Shown here: one piece after another, positions 30,911-39,302 of the stretch | How the letters are laid out: each line of letters starts with the position of its first letter | Numbering within the stretch: the first letter of the stretch is position 1 | Assembly (NCBI RefSeq): GCF_014654365.1 | Contig: NZ_BNAY01000005.1 | Coordinates: 124,001-188,000, forward strand | Length of the DNA stretch: 64,000 nt | Direction: 5' to 3' | From: Amycolatopsis oliviviridis | GTDB lineage: Bacteria; Actinomycetota; Actinomycetes; Mycobacteriales; Pseudonocardiaceae | Position numbers and translations under genes: made by a program | The notes under the pieces: model-generated | Database searches by the model: none | Told to the model about the DNA's origin: nothing | What the model saw: only the letters and a program-made list of their open reading frames with translations

Positions 30911-32800
30911 TCAGGGCTTGGGGAGCTTGGCGGCCACGAGTTCGGCGAACTCCTCGGCTGTGCGGCACATCGGACCGGGATCGGCGACCTCCTCTTGCGG
31001 CACGACGCGCGCTTCGAGTTCTTCCGTGGTGAATTCGTCGATCTTGCGATGGGTCCAGGTGATCGTGCAGTCGTCCATCACTTTGGGGCCGTTGCGAGAG
31101 GCTTCATAGGCCGGCTTGCCCGCGATCTCGATCGGCTTCTGGCCGCTAGCGCGATAGTCCTCTCCCACGCCCCTGTTCAGTTTGAGATAGAAGCTGTTCT
31201 TCTTGCCGATCCAGCCGCATGCCTGGAAGTTGTCGCCGAAAATCTCGACAGGTTCTCGAGCGATCGACGTTACGTCCGTAACGGGCATGGTCGTGCAGAA
31301 GTCGACGGTCGAAGCGGAATCCGGGGATGCCTGGCGGAGCGGGGCCGAGCCGGAACGAATCTGGTCGAGGATCACCCCCAGGGCTTCGAGCGGAGTCTCA
31401 CAGCTGTCCCCGGAGTTCCGGGCAGCCGTGGTCGCGATTCCGAATCCGGGCATCGATGCGTTCGCGGCGACGACCTTGCAACTCTTGCCGTCGAGGTGCT
31501 TGATGACCTCGGTTCCGGACAGCTTCACCCGTTCGCCCTCTTCGTAGAGGGAAAGTTTTACGGCGAGGTCGATTTCGATCCTGCTGCTCTTGGACTTGTC
31601 CGCCGTTTCGCCAATCGAGTGAGTGCAATGGTAGAGCCTGACCCCGGCTTCTGGTTCCTTCACCGGGCCGCTGTTGGGTAGCGAGTTGCTCTTCAGCAGT
31701 TTGCAGGGGTCGACTCGCCCGATCTGTTCGGGACTGAACGGCGCCGGGGCGGGCGGCTGCCCGGCCGATTCCTGAGCCGGTTGAGCCTTCGCTGTGCCGT
31801 CATCCCGGTTGGCCACGATAAGGCCGGTCGCTACAGCGATCGCGACGACCGCTGTAGCCGCTCCCGCGATCAGCAGCGGAGCCCGGCGTTTCCGCGGCCG
31901 CGGCATGTCGGCCGGAAGGGACAGCGCCGTGTTGACCTCTGCCTTCTGCCCGGCGATCGAGGCGTGCACCGCTGGAGGCCAGGGTGTCGCGCTCGGTGTG
32001 ACCGGCCCCAAGAAGTCCAGGATCTGCGCGGGCGTCGGTCGTACCGCCGGATCCTTGGCCAAGCAGGGCTCGGCGAGCCGTCGCACGTCCGGATGCACCA
32101 TCCGCAGGTCGGGATGGCTGTGCACGACGTTGTAGAGGGTCTGCGGTGTGGAAGCGCCGGCGAACGGGCTTCGTCCGGTCGCGGCCATCACCAGCAGGGC
32201 GCCGAGCGAGAAGACATCACTCGCCGGGGTGATCGGGTATCCGTTTGCCTGCTCAGGTGACATGAACCCGGGCGAGCCGATGATCGACCCGGTGTGCGTG
32301 ATGTCCGTTTCGCCCTCGGCGGCACGGGCGATCCCGAAGTCGATCACCCGTGGGCCGTCGTCGGTGAGGATGACGTTGCTCGGTTTCAGATCCCGGTGGA
32401 TCAGTCCGGCCCGGTGGATCTCCATGAGCGCGGACGCGAGGCCGACGGCCAGGAATCGCAGCGAGTCCAACGGCAAGGGGCCAGTGGCGTCCACGGCCTC
32501 CTTCAGCGAAGGTCCGGCCACGAAGACGGAGGCGAGCCAGGGTGTCGCCGCGTCGGCATCGGCGTCCATCACGGCCGCCGTGTAGGCGCCCGAAACCATT
32601 CGCGACGTTTGGACCTCACGCCGGAATCGCGAACGGAAACCTTCGTCGTGGGCGAATCCTGGATGGACCTGCTTCAGTGCGACAAGGCGTCCGTCTTGCG
32701 ACACCCCCAGCAGTACTCGGCCCATGCCACCTTCGCCCAGCGAAGCGACAAGGCGATAACGCCCGACTTGCCGGGGTTCACCCGGATTCAGCGGTTTCAT
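30911..32800 (-). CDS. Membrane Ser/Thr protein kinase with DUF3558-like outer part
   Basis: A 629-residue protein. The kinase domain spans 13-275: GEGGMG at 22-27, K43, HRDLKPSN with D137, DFG at 154-156, SPEQA. All catalytic residues are present. A proline-rich linker follows, then one helix near 310-333 (LLIAGAATAVVAIAVATGLI). The outer 290 residues look like two tandem DUF3558-type modules. The first starts VDPCKLLKS; the second starts VDFCTTMPV with ACGWIG. PASTA repeats are absent. GGGGAGG precedes ATG 32800. It faces the EspG gene tail to tail and is divergent from the WXG genes, so a sensor for the ESX island is a reasonable hypothesis. Confidence 0.9.
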   Translation of the reverse strand: MKPLNPGEPRQVGRYRLVASLGEGGMGRVLLGVSQDGRLVALKQVHPGFAHDEGFRSRFRREVQTSRMVSGAYTAAVMDADADAATPWLASVFVAGPSLKEAVDATGPLPLDSLRFLAVGLASALMEIHRAGLIHRDLKPSNVILTDDGPRVIDFGIARAAEGETDITHTGSIIGSPGFMSPEQANGYPITPASDVFSLGALLVMAATGRSPFAGASTPQTLYNVVHSHPDLRMVHPDVRRLAEPCLAKDPAVRPTPAQILDFLGPVTPSATPWPPAVHASIAGQKAEVNTALSLPADMPRPRKRRAPLLIAGAATAVVAIAVATGLIVANRDDGTAKAQPAQESAGQPPAPAPFSPEQIGRVDPCKLLKSNSLPNSGPVKEPEAGVRLYHCTHSIGETADKSKSSRIEIDLAVKLSLYEEGERVKLSGTEVIKHLDGKSCKVVAANASMPGFGIATTAARNSGDSCETPLEALGVILDQIRSGSAPLRQASPDSASTVDFCTTMPVTDVTSIAREPVEIFGDNFQACGWIGKKNSFYLKLNRGVGEDYRASGQKPIEIAGKPAYEASRNGPKVMDDCTITWTHRKIDEFTTEELEARVVPQEEVADPGPMCRTAEEFAELVAAKLPKP

Positions 32801-33000
32801 GAAGTCTTACCTCCCCGGTGGCATGCTACAAAGCGTGTCCGGGTGGTCGCATGGTCATCGGCGGGGTGGAAGTTGGCGTGGAAGCCCACACGGCCCGCTG
32901 TCGAGGTCTTAAAGTATGCGCGGGAACCGTCCTGATCGGCCGCGCGTCTGATCGGGCGGACGCAAAGTTTTCCGTGTTGCGGTGAAGGGGATGACGAACC

Positions 33001-33318
33001 GTGCCTGTGTACGACCCGGAGTCGATGGGGATCGCCGCCGGTCAGGTGGAGAAGCTCAAGGACGAGTTCGAGAAGTCCAAGAAGCAGGTCACCGGCGTCG
33101 ATGACGAGAAGGAAAGCCCGTTCGGCACGATGGGCGGCTCGGGTGACGTCCACGGCGCGGTGGGCTCCTTCAAGGACGGTGTCCACAACGAGTTCGATTC
33201 CGCCGGAAAGCTGATGGAGGCCACGGCCTTCGTGTTGCGCAAGGCCGCGGGCCTGATCCAGGAGACCGAAGCCGTGCATGTCGACAATCTGAAGCTGCAC
33301 GAGCACGGCAAGCAGTGA
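33001..33318 (+). CDS. Small helical ESX-type (EspC/WXG100-like) protein
   Basis: A 105-residue protein without signal peptide. Helix one is about 8-30 (MGIAAGQVEKLKDEFEKSKK). A glycine-rich turn (GTMGGSGD) follows, then helix two about 58-95 (DGVHNEFDSAGKLMEATAFV). It lacks W in the turn and a clear YxxxD signal. Size and position are like EspC-type ESX proteins. GAAGGGGATG precedes the GTG start. The next gene, 45 bp downstream, encodes a WXG-lytic transglycosylase, so it may be the secretion partner of that enzyme (inference). Confidence 0.65.
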   Translation: MPVYDPESMGIAAGQVEKLKDEFEKSKKQVTGVDDEKESPFGTMGGSGDVHGAVGSFKDGVHNEFDSAGKLMEATAFVLRKAAGLIQETEAVHVDNLKLHEHGKQ

Positions 33319-33363
33319 GCACGCGAAAGCCGGCCCCGGTGGGCCTGATTTCTAGGGGGCGTT

Positions 33364-34485
33364 GTGGGCGATATTGATTTCCCACCGAACTGGTCGCAGG
33401 TCACGGAAAAGGCCAAGCAGGTCGAGGGCATCAAGCCTGAAGCCATTCAGAAGGCCGCGGATCAGTTCCATGCCGCCGCGTCGCAGGCCGGTGACCACAG
33501 TGCTTCGCTGAAGTCGTCGACCGACGCGTTGAACGGCGGTGTCTGGAAAGGCCCCGCCGCCGACGCCTTCTTCGATTACGTCAAGCAGATCACCTCCGCG
33601 GGTGACCGCGTCAAGGGGCACTTGGAGGAGATCAGCAAGGACCTGGGTGAACTCCAGGTTCAGCTGAGCGACATCAAGGGCAAGATCGATGACGCCGCCA
33701 AGACTGCGCAGACCACCATCCAGACGTGCATCGACACGGAGACGCCCAAGGTCGCGGCCGCTCGTAAGCAAGCGGCCGACGCGGCGGATCCGGACAAAAA
33801 GGTTCAGCCGCCGAACCCGACCGCGGAACAGATCATCACCGCGGCGAACACCGCGAACCAGAAGACCGCCGGCTCGGCCGTGGAAACCATGACCGGGTTG
33901 CTGACCCAGGCCGACGGTCTGATCAGCAAGTCGCAGCAGCTGATGAAGAAGGACATCGAGGGCGGCGGCTACGCCCAGGTCCCGATGCCCGGCAAGGACG
34001 GCACCGTCCCCAAGCGCACCGGCGGTCTCCACACCGGAGGCGGCGGCGGTGGAGGGGGCGGCGGAGGTGGTGGCGGTGGGGGCGGCGGCCTCGGGCCGAG
34101 CGGCGGCCCGCCGTCGACGACGCCGCCGGGCAACGTCCAGCAGTGGATCCAGGAGGCCATCAAGATCCTCCAGGCCAACGGGATCCCGGTGACCGAAGCG
34201 GACATCCAGAAGATCTGGACGATCATCGAGAAGGAGTCCGGCGGTAACCCCAACGCCATCAACAACTGGGACTCCAACGCGGCCAAGGGGACTCCGTCCA
34301 AGGGGCTGATGCAGTGCATCGACCCCACCTTCAACGCGCACAAGCTCCCCGGGCACGACAACATCTACAACCCGGTCGACAACATCATCGCGGGCGTCCG
34401 GTACACGTTCTCGCGGTACGGCGGGTTCGAAGGGCACCCCGGTCTGAAGTCCATGGCCGGTGGCGGCGGATACCAGGGCTACTAG
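33364..34485 (+). CDS. WXG100-lytic transglycosylase fusion, putative ESX effector
   Basis: A 373-residue protein. Residues about 20-115 form a WXG100-like helical hairpin with GGVWKGPAADAFFDYV. A helical spacer rich in Ala/Lys follows, then a run of about 20 glycines near 226-245. The C-terminal domain (about 255-373) is a soluble lytic transglycosylase: IWTIIEKESGGNPNAINNWD with the catalytic glutamate, then KGLMQCIDPTFNAH and NIIAGVRYTFSRYGG. It should cleave peptidoglycan after export by a type VII system, since there is no Sec signal. AGGGGGC precedes the GTG start. Cell-wall remodelling and antibacterial action are both possible. No immunity gene is visible. Confidence 0.82.
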   Translation: MGDIDFPPNWSQVTEKAKQVEGIKPEAIQKAADQFHAAASQAGDHSASLKSSTDALNGGVWKGPAADAFFDYVKQITSAGDRVKGHLEEISKDLGELQVQLSDIKGKIDDAAKTAQTTIQTCIDTETPKVAAARKQAADAADPDKKVQPPNPTAEQIITAANTANQKTAGSAVETMTGLLTQADGLISKSQQLMKKDIEGGGYAQVPMPGKDGTVPKRTGGLHTGGGGGGGGGGGGGGGGGGLGPSGGPPSTTPPGNVQQWIQEAIKILQANGIPVTEADIQKIWTIIEKESGGNPNAINNWDSNAAKGTPSKGLMQCIDPTFNAHKLPGHDNIYNPVDNIIAGVRYTFSRYGGFEGHPGLKSMAGGGGYQGY

Positions 34486-34540
34486 CGGCCTCGTGAGTGG
34501 CTATTGACCCGTAAGTCAACGTTGTCTTGCTGGATGCGTT

Positions 34541-34595
34541 GTCCGTGAAGGCCTCCTTGAGGGACCCTGGGTCCCTCAAGGAGGCCTTCACGGAC
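34541..34595. terminator. 27-bp perfect hairpin between convergent genes
   Basis: Bases 34541-34567 pair with 34569-34595 around a single T. It lies between the WXG-transglycosylase gene (+) and the FAD monooxygenase gene (-). The arm holds TGAAGGCCTCCTTGA followed by a second palindrome at the centre (GGGACCCTGGGTCCC). It is the longest perfect stem in the window. A bidirectional terminator is likely. Confidence 0.7.
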
Positions 34596-34637
34596 TGGTG
34601 TTCGGGAGACGTCGCGAAAGTGACTTTCGCGGTACCC

Positions 34638-35822
34638 TCAATAGTCCTTCAGTACCAGGCCGTTCGCCGCTTCCGTCAGCGGCCGCATCGCCGCTTTCAG
34701 TGCCCGGTCCCGGAACGGCAGATACGGCAGCACCCGCAACGACTGGATCTGCTTCCATTGCCGAAACCTGGTCTGCTTCTTCTGATTCAGTGAAGCCAGC
34801 GCCTGGTTCTGCCGTACGAACGGTCGCATTTCCTTTTCGTACAAAGCGAAAGCGGCGCGATGATCCGGTGAAGAAGTCAGGGAGCCGGCGAGCACATAGG
34901 CCCCGACGAGCGCCAAACTGGTGCCCTGTCCCGAAAGCGGCGACGGCCCATAGCCCGCGTCGCCGACCAGGGCGACCCGCCCTTCGGTGAACCGGTCCAT
35001 CCGGATCTGGGTCATGGAATCGAAGTACAGCTCGCTCGACGTCATTTCCCGCAGCAGTCGCGGCACTTCCCAGCCCTGGCCCGGGAATCGGTCGGCGATC
35101 AGTTTTCGTTGCTGATCGAGGTCGTGCCGGTCGAAGTCGAGTTCCGGCGACTGGAAGCCGAGCATCGCCCGCGCTTCGGTGTTGTTCCGCGCGCTGTACA
35201 GGCCCGCCAGCTTCCCCGGTGTCATGTGGAAGGTCTGCCAGCGGTCCAGATCGAGGAAGTTCGGCACGGTGAACACCGCGAGATAGGTGTCCAGGTGGTG
35301 CGAAAACTGTTTCTCCGCACCGAAAACGAGCGACCTCACCGCCGAGTGCTGGCCGTCCGCGCCGACGACGAGGTCGAAGTCCCGCGCCTCCCCTCGGGCG
35401 AAGGTGACCCGGACGCCGTCGGTCCGCTGCGCGATCCCGGTGACCCAGTCGCCGTAGACGTACTCGACGCCGTCCCGGGCGACCGACGCCAGCGTCTCCG
35501 TCAGGTCGTCCCGCAGGATCTCGACGTCCTCGCTGTCGGTCAGCCCGCCGGTCAGCGTGTGGTCGGTGACCTTCGCCAGCGTCTTGCCCGCGCCGTTCAC
35601 GAACGACATACCGCGCATGTCCGTCCGTAGCTCCCGGAGGCGTCCGAGCGCGCCCATCCGGTCGACGACGCCGAGCGCCGTGCCGCGGATGTCGACCGCG
35701 TGCCCGCCGACCCGGGGTGCTGGAGCCCGCTCGACGACCGTCGGCGCGAAACCGTGCCGGCGCAGCCAGTACGCCAGCGTCGTACCGGCGATTCCCGCGC
35801 CCGAAATCAGGACCTTCCGCAT
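34638..35822 (-). CDS. FAD-dependent monooxygenase (PHBH fold)
   Basis: A 394-residue class A flavoprotein monooxygenase. It has the Rossmann start (VLISGAGIAGTTLAYWLRRHG), the DG-type segment (FDLVVGADGQHSAVRSLVFG) and the second FAD motif GRVALVGDAGYGPSPLSGQG. Such enzymes hydroxylate small molecules, including tetracycline-like antibiotics, with NAD(P)H and oxygen. ATG 35822 has AGGGAG 5 nt upstream. It is divergent from a GntR-TetR hybrid regulator with a repeated operator between them, so it is probably induced by its substrate. The substrate is unknown. Confidence 0.9.
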   Translation of the reverse strand: MRKVLISGAGIAGTTLAYWLRRHGFAPTVVERAPAPRVGGHAVDIRGTALGVVDRMGALGRLRELRTDMRGMSFVNGAGKTLAKVTDHTLTGGLTDSEDVEILRDDLTETLASVARDGVEYVYGDWVTGIAQRTDGVRVTFARGEARDFDLVVGADGQHSAVRSLVFGAEKQFSHHLDTYLAVFTVPNFLDLDRWQTFHMTPGKLAGLYSARNNTEARAMLGFQSPELDFDRHDLDQQRKLIADRFPGQGWEVPRLLREMTSSELYFDSMTQIRMDRFTEGRVALVGDAGYGPSPLSGQGTSLALVGAYVLAGSLTSSPDHRAAFALYEKEMRPFVRQNQALASLNQKKQTRFRQWKQIQSLRVLPYLPFRDRALKAAMRPLTEAANGLVLKDY

Positions 35823-35914
35823 CCGAACTCCCTGTGTACGGTGTTGTGAAGCACTGCGTACAACGTAGGAGCGCATCGGAAGAAGCCCAGGAAATCGACT
35901 TGATTTACTCCAGT

Positions 35915-35970
35915 GCACTAGTGCGATTAAGGTAGTGCGGCAGCCGGAACAAGGCCAGGTGCACTACCTT
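35915..35970. promoter_or_regulatory. Operator array of GCACTA half-sites
   Basis: GCACTAGTGC (35915-35924) is a perfect palindrome. AAGGTAGTGC (35929-35938) and GCACTACCTT (35961-35970) are perfect 10-bp inverted arms 22 nt apart. The shared half-site GCACTA/TAGTGC occurs four times in 56 bp, immediately before the regulator's ribosome site and upstream of the divergent monooxygenase. It is a strong candidate site for the adjacent two-domain regulator. Confidence 0.6.
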
Positions 35971-35982
35971 GAGGAGGCGACG

Positions 35983-36885
35983 ATGGCCGAGCCGCCCTAC
36001 CTGCGGATCGCCGCCGAGATCCGCCACCGGATCGTCGCCGGTGAGCTGCGTGAAGGCGACAAGGTCCCTTCGACGCGGCAGATCATCGCGGAGTGGGGTG
36101 TCGCGATGGCGACCGCGACGAAGGTGCTCGCCACGCTCAAACGGGACGGCCTGGTCGTCGCGAGACCCGGCGCGGGCACGGTGGTCACGAGCCGCACCCG
36201 GAAAGCCACGCCGAAGCCCGAGACGGAGCTGTCACGCGAGCGGGTGGTGAAGGCCGCCATCCGGATCGCCGACGCCGAGGGCATCCGAGCGCTGTCGATG
36301 CGGCGCGTCGCGTCCGGCCTCGGCGTCGCGACGATGGCGCTTTATCGCCATGTCACCGCGAAGGAGGAGCTGGTTCTCGAGATGGCCGACACGGCACTCG
36401 GCGAGATCCGCCTCCCGCCCGAACCGCCGCCGGGCTGGCGGGCGCAGCTGGAGCTGATGGCGAGGGCCCAGTGGGCCTTGTTCCGGCGGCATCCCTGGCT
36501 CGCGCAGGCACTCTCGATCACCCGCCCGCAGCCGCTGCCGAACCTGCTCAGCCACGCGGACTGGGCCACCCGCGCGCTCGACGGTCACGGCCTCCCGGCG
36601 TCGACGATCATGTACGCGCACATCACGATCTTCAACCACGTCCGCGGCATCGCCCTCAACTTCGAGGCCGAGGCCGAGAGCGAATCCGGGACGGCGGTCT
36701 CGGCCGACGCCTGGCTCGCCGTCCACGAACCGATCCTCTGGGACCTGGTCTCCGAAGGCCGCTTCCCGAACTTCGCCGGTGTCGTCTCGCGTGCCCCGTT
36801 CGACTACGACCTCGACACGCTCTTCGAGTTCGGCCTCCAGCGGCTCCTCGACGGCTACGCGGTTCTCCTGGCGAAGGCGAGTTAG
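35983..36885 (+). CDS. GntR-type winged helix fused to TetR-type regulator
   Basis: A 300-residue protein with two DNA-binding modules. Residues about 3-70 are a GntR winged helix (YLRIAAEIRHRIVAGELREG, then VPSTRQIIAEWGVAMATATK and VVARPGAGTVV). Residues about 85-140 are a TetR helix-turn-helix (VVKAAIRIADAEGIRALSM, RRVASGLGVATMALYRHV). The rest is a TetR C-terminal ligand domain. This hybrid arrangement exists in Amycolatopsis and Streptomyces but is little studied. GAGGAGG precedes ATG 35983. It is divergent from the FAD monooxygenase gene and likely controls it and itself. Confidence 0.88.
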   Translation: MAEPPYLRIAAEIRHRIVAGELREGDKVPSTRQIIAEWGVAMATATKVLATLKRDGLVVARPGAGTVVTSRTRKATPKPETELSRERVVKAAIRIADAEGIRALSMRRVASGLGVATMALYRHVTAKEELVLEMADTALGEIRLPPEPPPGWRAQLELMARAQWALFRRHPWLAQALSITRPQPLPNLLSHADWATRALDGHGLPASTIMYAHITIFNHVRGIALNFEAEAESESGTAVSADAWLAVHEPILWDLVSEGRFPNFAGVVSRAPFDYDLDTLFEFGLQRLLDGYAVLLAKAS

Positions 36886-36888
36886 CCT
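36883..36888 (+). promoter_or_regulatory. TANNNT -10 hexamer, leaderless aminotransferase start candidate
   Basis: TAGCCT lies 7 nt before ATG 36896 and includes the TAG stop codon of the regulator gene. No Shine-Dalgarno sequence is seen. Confidence 0.4.
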
Positions 36889-36895
36889 CACTCAC

Positions 36896-38077
36896 ATGTC
36901 CTTCCCCGGTCCCGCCGCGCGCTCCGACGTCCCGCCGTTCCACGTCATGGACGTCCTTTCGGCGGCACAGGCGCGACAGCGCAGCCACGGCGATCTCGTC
37001 CCCCTGCTCGCGGGGCAGCCGTCCGCGCCGGCGCCGCGGCCGGTGCTCGAAGCCGCCCAGCGGGCGCTCAAGGACCACCACCTCGGCTACACCGAACAAC
37101 TCGGCATCCCCGAACTGCGCGAGGCGATCGCGGCGCACTACAACCGCACGTACCCGGTCGACGTGAGCCCGCAGGACGTCATCGTGACGACCGGTTCGTC
37201 CGGCGGTTTCCTGCTCTCGTTCCTCAGCGCCTTCGAAGCGGGCGACAGGGTCGCGATGGCGCGCCCCGGCTACCCGGCCTACCGCAACCTGCTGAAGGTG
37301 CTCGGCTGCGAGGTCGTCGAGTTCGCCACCGGGCCGGAGACGAACTTCCAGCCGACCGTCGCGCTGCTCGACGAACTGGGCCCGATCAAGGGACTCATCG
37401 TGGCCAGCCCGAGCAATCCCACCGGCACCGTCCTGCCTCCGGGTGAACTCGCCGCGATCAGCGGCTGGTGCGCGTCACGCGGTGTGCAGCTGATCAGCGA
37501 CGAGATCTACCACGGCATCTCCTACGGCAGCGAGCTCGACTGCGCCTGGCAGTACGGCGACGAGGCGCTCGTGCTCGGCTCGTTCTCCAAGTACTTCGCG
37601 ATGACCGGCTGGCGGCTCGGCTGGATGCTCGCGCCCCAGCGGCTGCACCGCGCGATCGACGTCCTGACCGGCAACTTCACCATCTGCCCGCCCGCGGTCT
37701 CGCAGCACGCCGCGACCGCCGCGTTCACCGAGGAGTCGTACGCGGAGGCCAACGGCCACGTCGAGCGCTACCGCGCCAACCGCGACGTGCTCTTCGACGG
37801 CCTCAAGGGCATCGGCATCGACAAGCTCGCACCGGCCGAAGGCGCCTTCTACGCTTACGCCGACGTCTCGGAGTACACGAACGACAGCCTCAGCTGGTGC
37901 CAGCGCCTCCTCGCCGAAACCGGCGTCGCGATCGCCCCCGGCATCGACTTCGACCCCGTCGACGGCGGCAGGTTCGTGAGGTTCTCCTTCGCGGGCTCGC
38001 GCGAGGACATCGACGAGGGAGTCCGCAGGCTGGGAGACTGGCTCACACGGTCAGGGGGAACCCCGAATTCACCCTGA
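36896..38077 (+). CDS. Class I/II PLP-dependent aminotransferase
   Basis: A 393-residue fold type I aminotransferase. Substrate and PLP regions seen: TTGSSGGFLLSFLSAFEAGD, VASPSNPTGTVL, SDEIYHGISYG, and SFSKYFAMTGWRLGW with the Schiff-base lysine. The C-terminal RFVRFSFAGSREDIDEG holds the carboxylate-binding arginine. It likely belongs to the aspartate/aromatic group; the amino donor cannot be fixed. ATG 36896 is used, the only start that keeps the usual length. Confidence 0.92.
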   Translation: MSFPGPAARSDVPPFHVMDVLSAAQARQRSHGDLVPLLAGQPSAPAPRPVLEAAQRALKDHHLGYTEQLGIPELREAIAAHYNRTYPVDVSPQDVIVTTGSSGGFLLSFLSAFEAGDRVAMARPGYPAYRNLLKVLGCEVVEFATGPETNFQPTVALLDELGPIKGLIVASPSNPTGTVLPPGELAAISGWCASRGVQLISDEIYHGISYGSELDCAWQYGDEALVLGSFSKYFAMTGWRLGWMLAPQRLHRAIDVLTGNFTICPPAVSQHAATAAFTEESYAEANGHVERYRANRDVLFDGLKGIGIDKLAPAEGAFYAYADVSEYTNDSLSWCQRLLAETGVAIAPGIDFDPVDGGRFVRFSFAGSREDIDEGVRRLGDWLTRSGGTPNSP

Positions 38078-38170
38078 ACGTTGAGCAGAACGAAGGCGCT
38101 CGCGAGTTCCGCCTGACAACCTGGACTCACCGGGCCCGCTCGGGCGACGGTGAGGCAATCGGAGGATGCC

Positions 38171-38356
38171 ATGTTCTGGAAGATCGTCGGCGGGCTGCTG
38201 CTGGCTTGGGTGGCCTTCATGGTGCTCGGGTCCGTGCTCGGTTTCCTCGTGAAGGCCGTCTTTTGGATCGCCGTCATCGGCGGTGCGGTCTTCCTCGGCA
38301 CGGCCGCCTATGGCGCCATCAAGGGCAAGGGCACCCCGAAGCAGCTCCGCCGCTGA
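38171..38356 (+). CDS. Small two-helix membrane protein
   Basis: A 61-residue protein with two hydrophobic helices: WKIVGGLLLAWVAFMVLGSV and VKAVFWIAVIGGAVFLGTAA. A basic tail follows (KGKGTPKQLRR). ATG 38171 has GGAGG 5 nt upstream, so translation is credible. Similar small actinobacterial membrane proteins have no assigned role. Confidence 0.75.
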   Translation: MFWKIVGGLLLAWVAFMVLGSVLGFLVKAVFWIAVIGGAVFLGTAAYGAIKGKGTPKQLRR

Positions 38357-38394
38357 GCTGCTGAAACCGAGCTGCCGAAACCGGCCGCTGAACG

Positions 38395-39216
38395 CTAGGG
38401 TTTGCGCGCCACCCCGCCGAGCGACGTGAGGTTCACGGGCGAAAGCGGGGTGAAGCGCGGCCCGTCCGGCCACCACAGATGCGGGTAGGTCAGCCCGGGT
38501 TCCATGAGTTCGAGTCCCTCGAACAAGGACTCGATCTCCTCACGAGTGCGGTACAGCGTGTCCAGCCCCGTGCCGTTGAAGCGCTTCTCCAGAGACGTCG
38601 CGAGGTCGGCGGCTTCCGAGCCGTCGGCGGGGTTGTGCTGGTGCAGCAGCACGACGTACGAGCCCGGGGCGAGCGCGTCGACGTAGGCGCGGACGACCTT
38701 CCGGGCCTCGTCGAGGTCCTGGATGTGGTGCACGATGGCGCACAGGATCAGCCCGGCGGGCCGGTCGAAATCCAGCCGGTGGGTGCGGACGAGCTCCTCG
38801 ATGACCTCGGCGGGCTGCGTCAGGTCGGCGCCCAGCATGTGCGCGAAGTCGTTCGCCGCGAGGATCGCCCGTCCGTGCGCCTGGACCACCGGATCGTGGT
38901 CGACGTAGACGACCTGCGCCTCGGGGTTGTACCGCTGCGCGACCTGGTGCGTGTTCTCCACGGCGGGGAAGCCGGACCCGAGGTCGAGGAACTGGTCGAT
39001 GCCTTCCCGGTCGGTCAGGTAGCGCACCGTCCGGACGAGCCAGTGCCGGACCTCCTTGGCCATGACCTGGGATTCCGGCGCGAGCTCCAGGATCTGGCGC
39101 AGCACCGCCCTGTCGGCCGCGTAGTTGTCCTGGCCGCCCAAGAGCGCGTCGAAGACCCGCGCGATGCTCGGGCGGTCGAAGTCGACCGGCACGAACGGGC
39201 GCTGATCCGCTGACAT
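38395..39216 (-). CDS. SAM-dependent methyltransferase, DUF574 (Methyltransf_19) family
   Basis: A 273-residue protein of an actinobacterial family. The N-terminal segment DFDRPSIARVFDALLGGQDNY is its hallmark, followed by the SAM loop FLDLGSGFPAVENTH, the acidic strand end VVYVDHDPVV, and ILCAIVHHIQD. Family members occur in many copies in streptomycetes, and their substrates are mostly unknown. I chose ATG 39216 with AGGTG upstream. GTG 39222 is an alternative two codons earlier. Confidence 0.88.
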   Translation of the reverse strand: MSADQRPFVPVDFDRPSIARVFDALLGGQDNYAADRAVLRQILELAPESQVMAKEVRHWLVRTVRYLTDREGIDQFLDLGSGFPAVENTHQVAQRYNPEAQVVYVDHDPVVQAHGRAILAANDFAHMLGADLTQPAEVIEELVRTHRLDFDRPAGLILCAIVHHIQDLDEARKVVRAYVDALAPGSYVVLLHQHNPADGSEAADLATSLEKRFNGTGLDTLYRTREEIESLFEGLELMEPGLTYPHLWWPDGPRFTPLSPVNLTSLGGVARKP

Positions 39217-39302
39217 GGGCACCTACCGGATGATCGGTTTGGACGTGTCCAGCGTAGGTCATCCGCTTCACCGCAGGTAAGCGGATGAACGACGAGGGTG
39301 AT

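Noticed and set aside
32932-32955. Direct repeat CTGATCGG (two copies, 16 nt apart) before the EspC-like gene
   Set aside because: Short and without symmetry. Such repeats occur by chance in GC-rich DNA, so no site is claimed.
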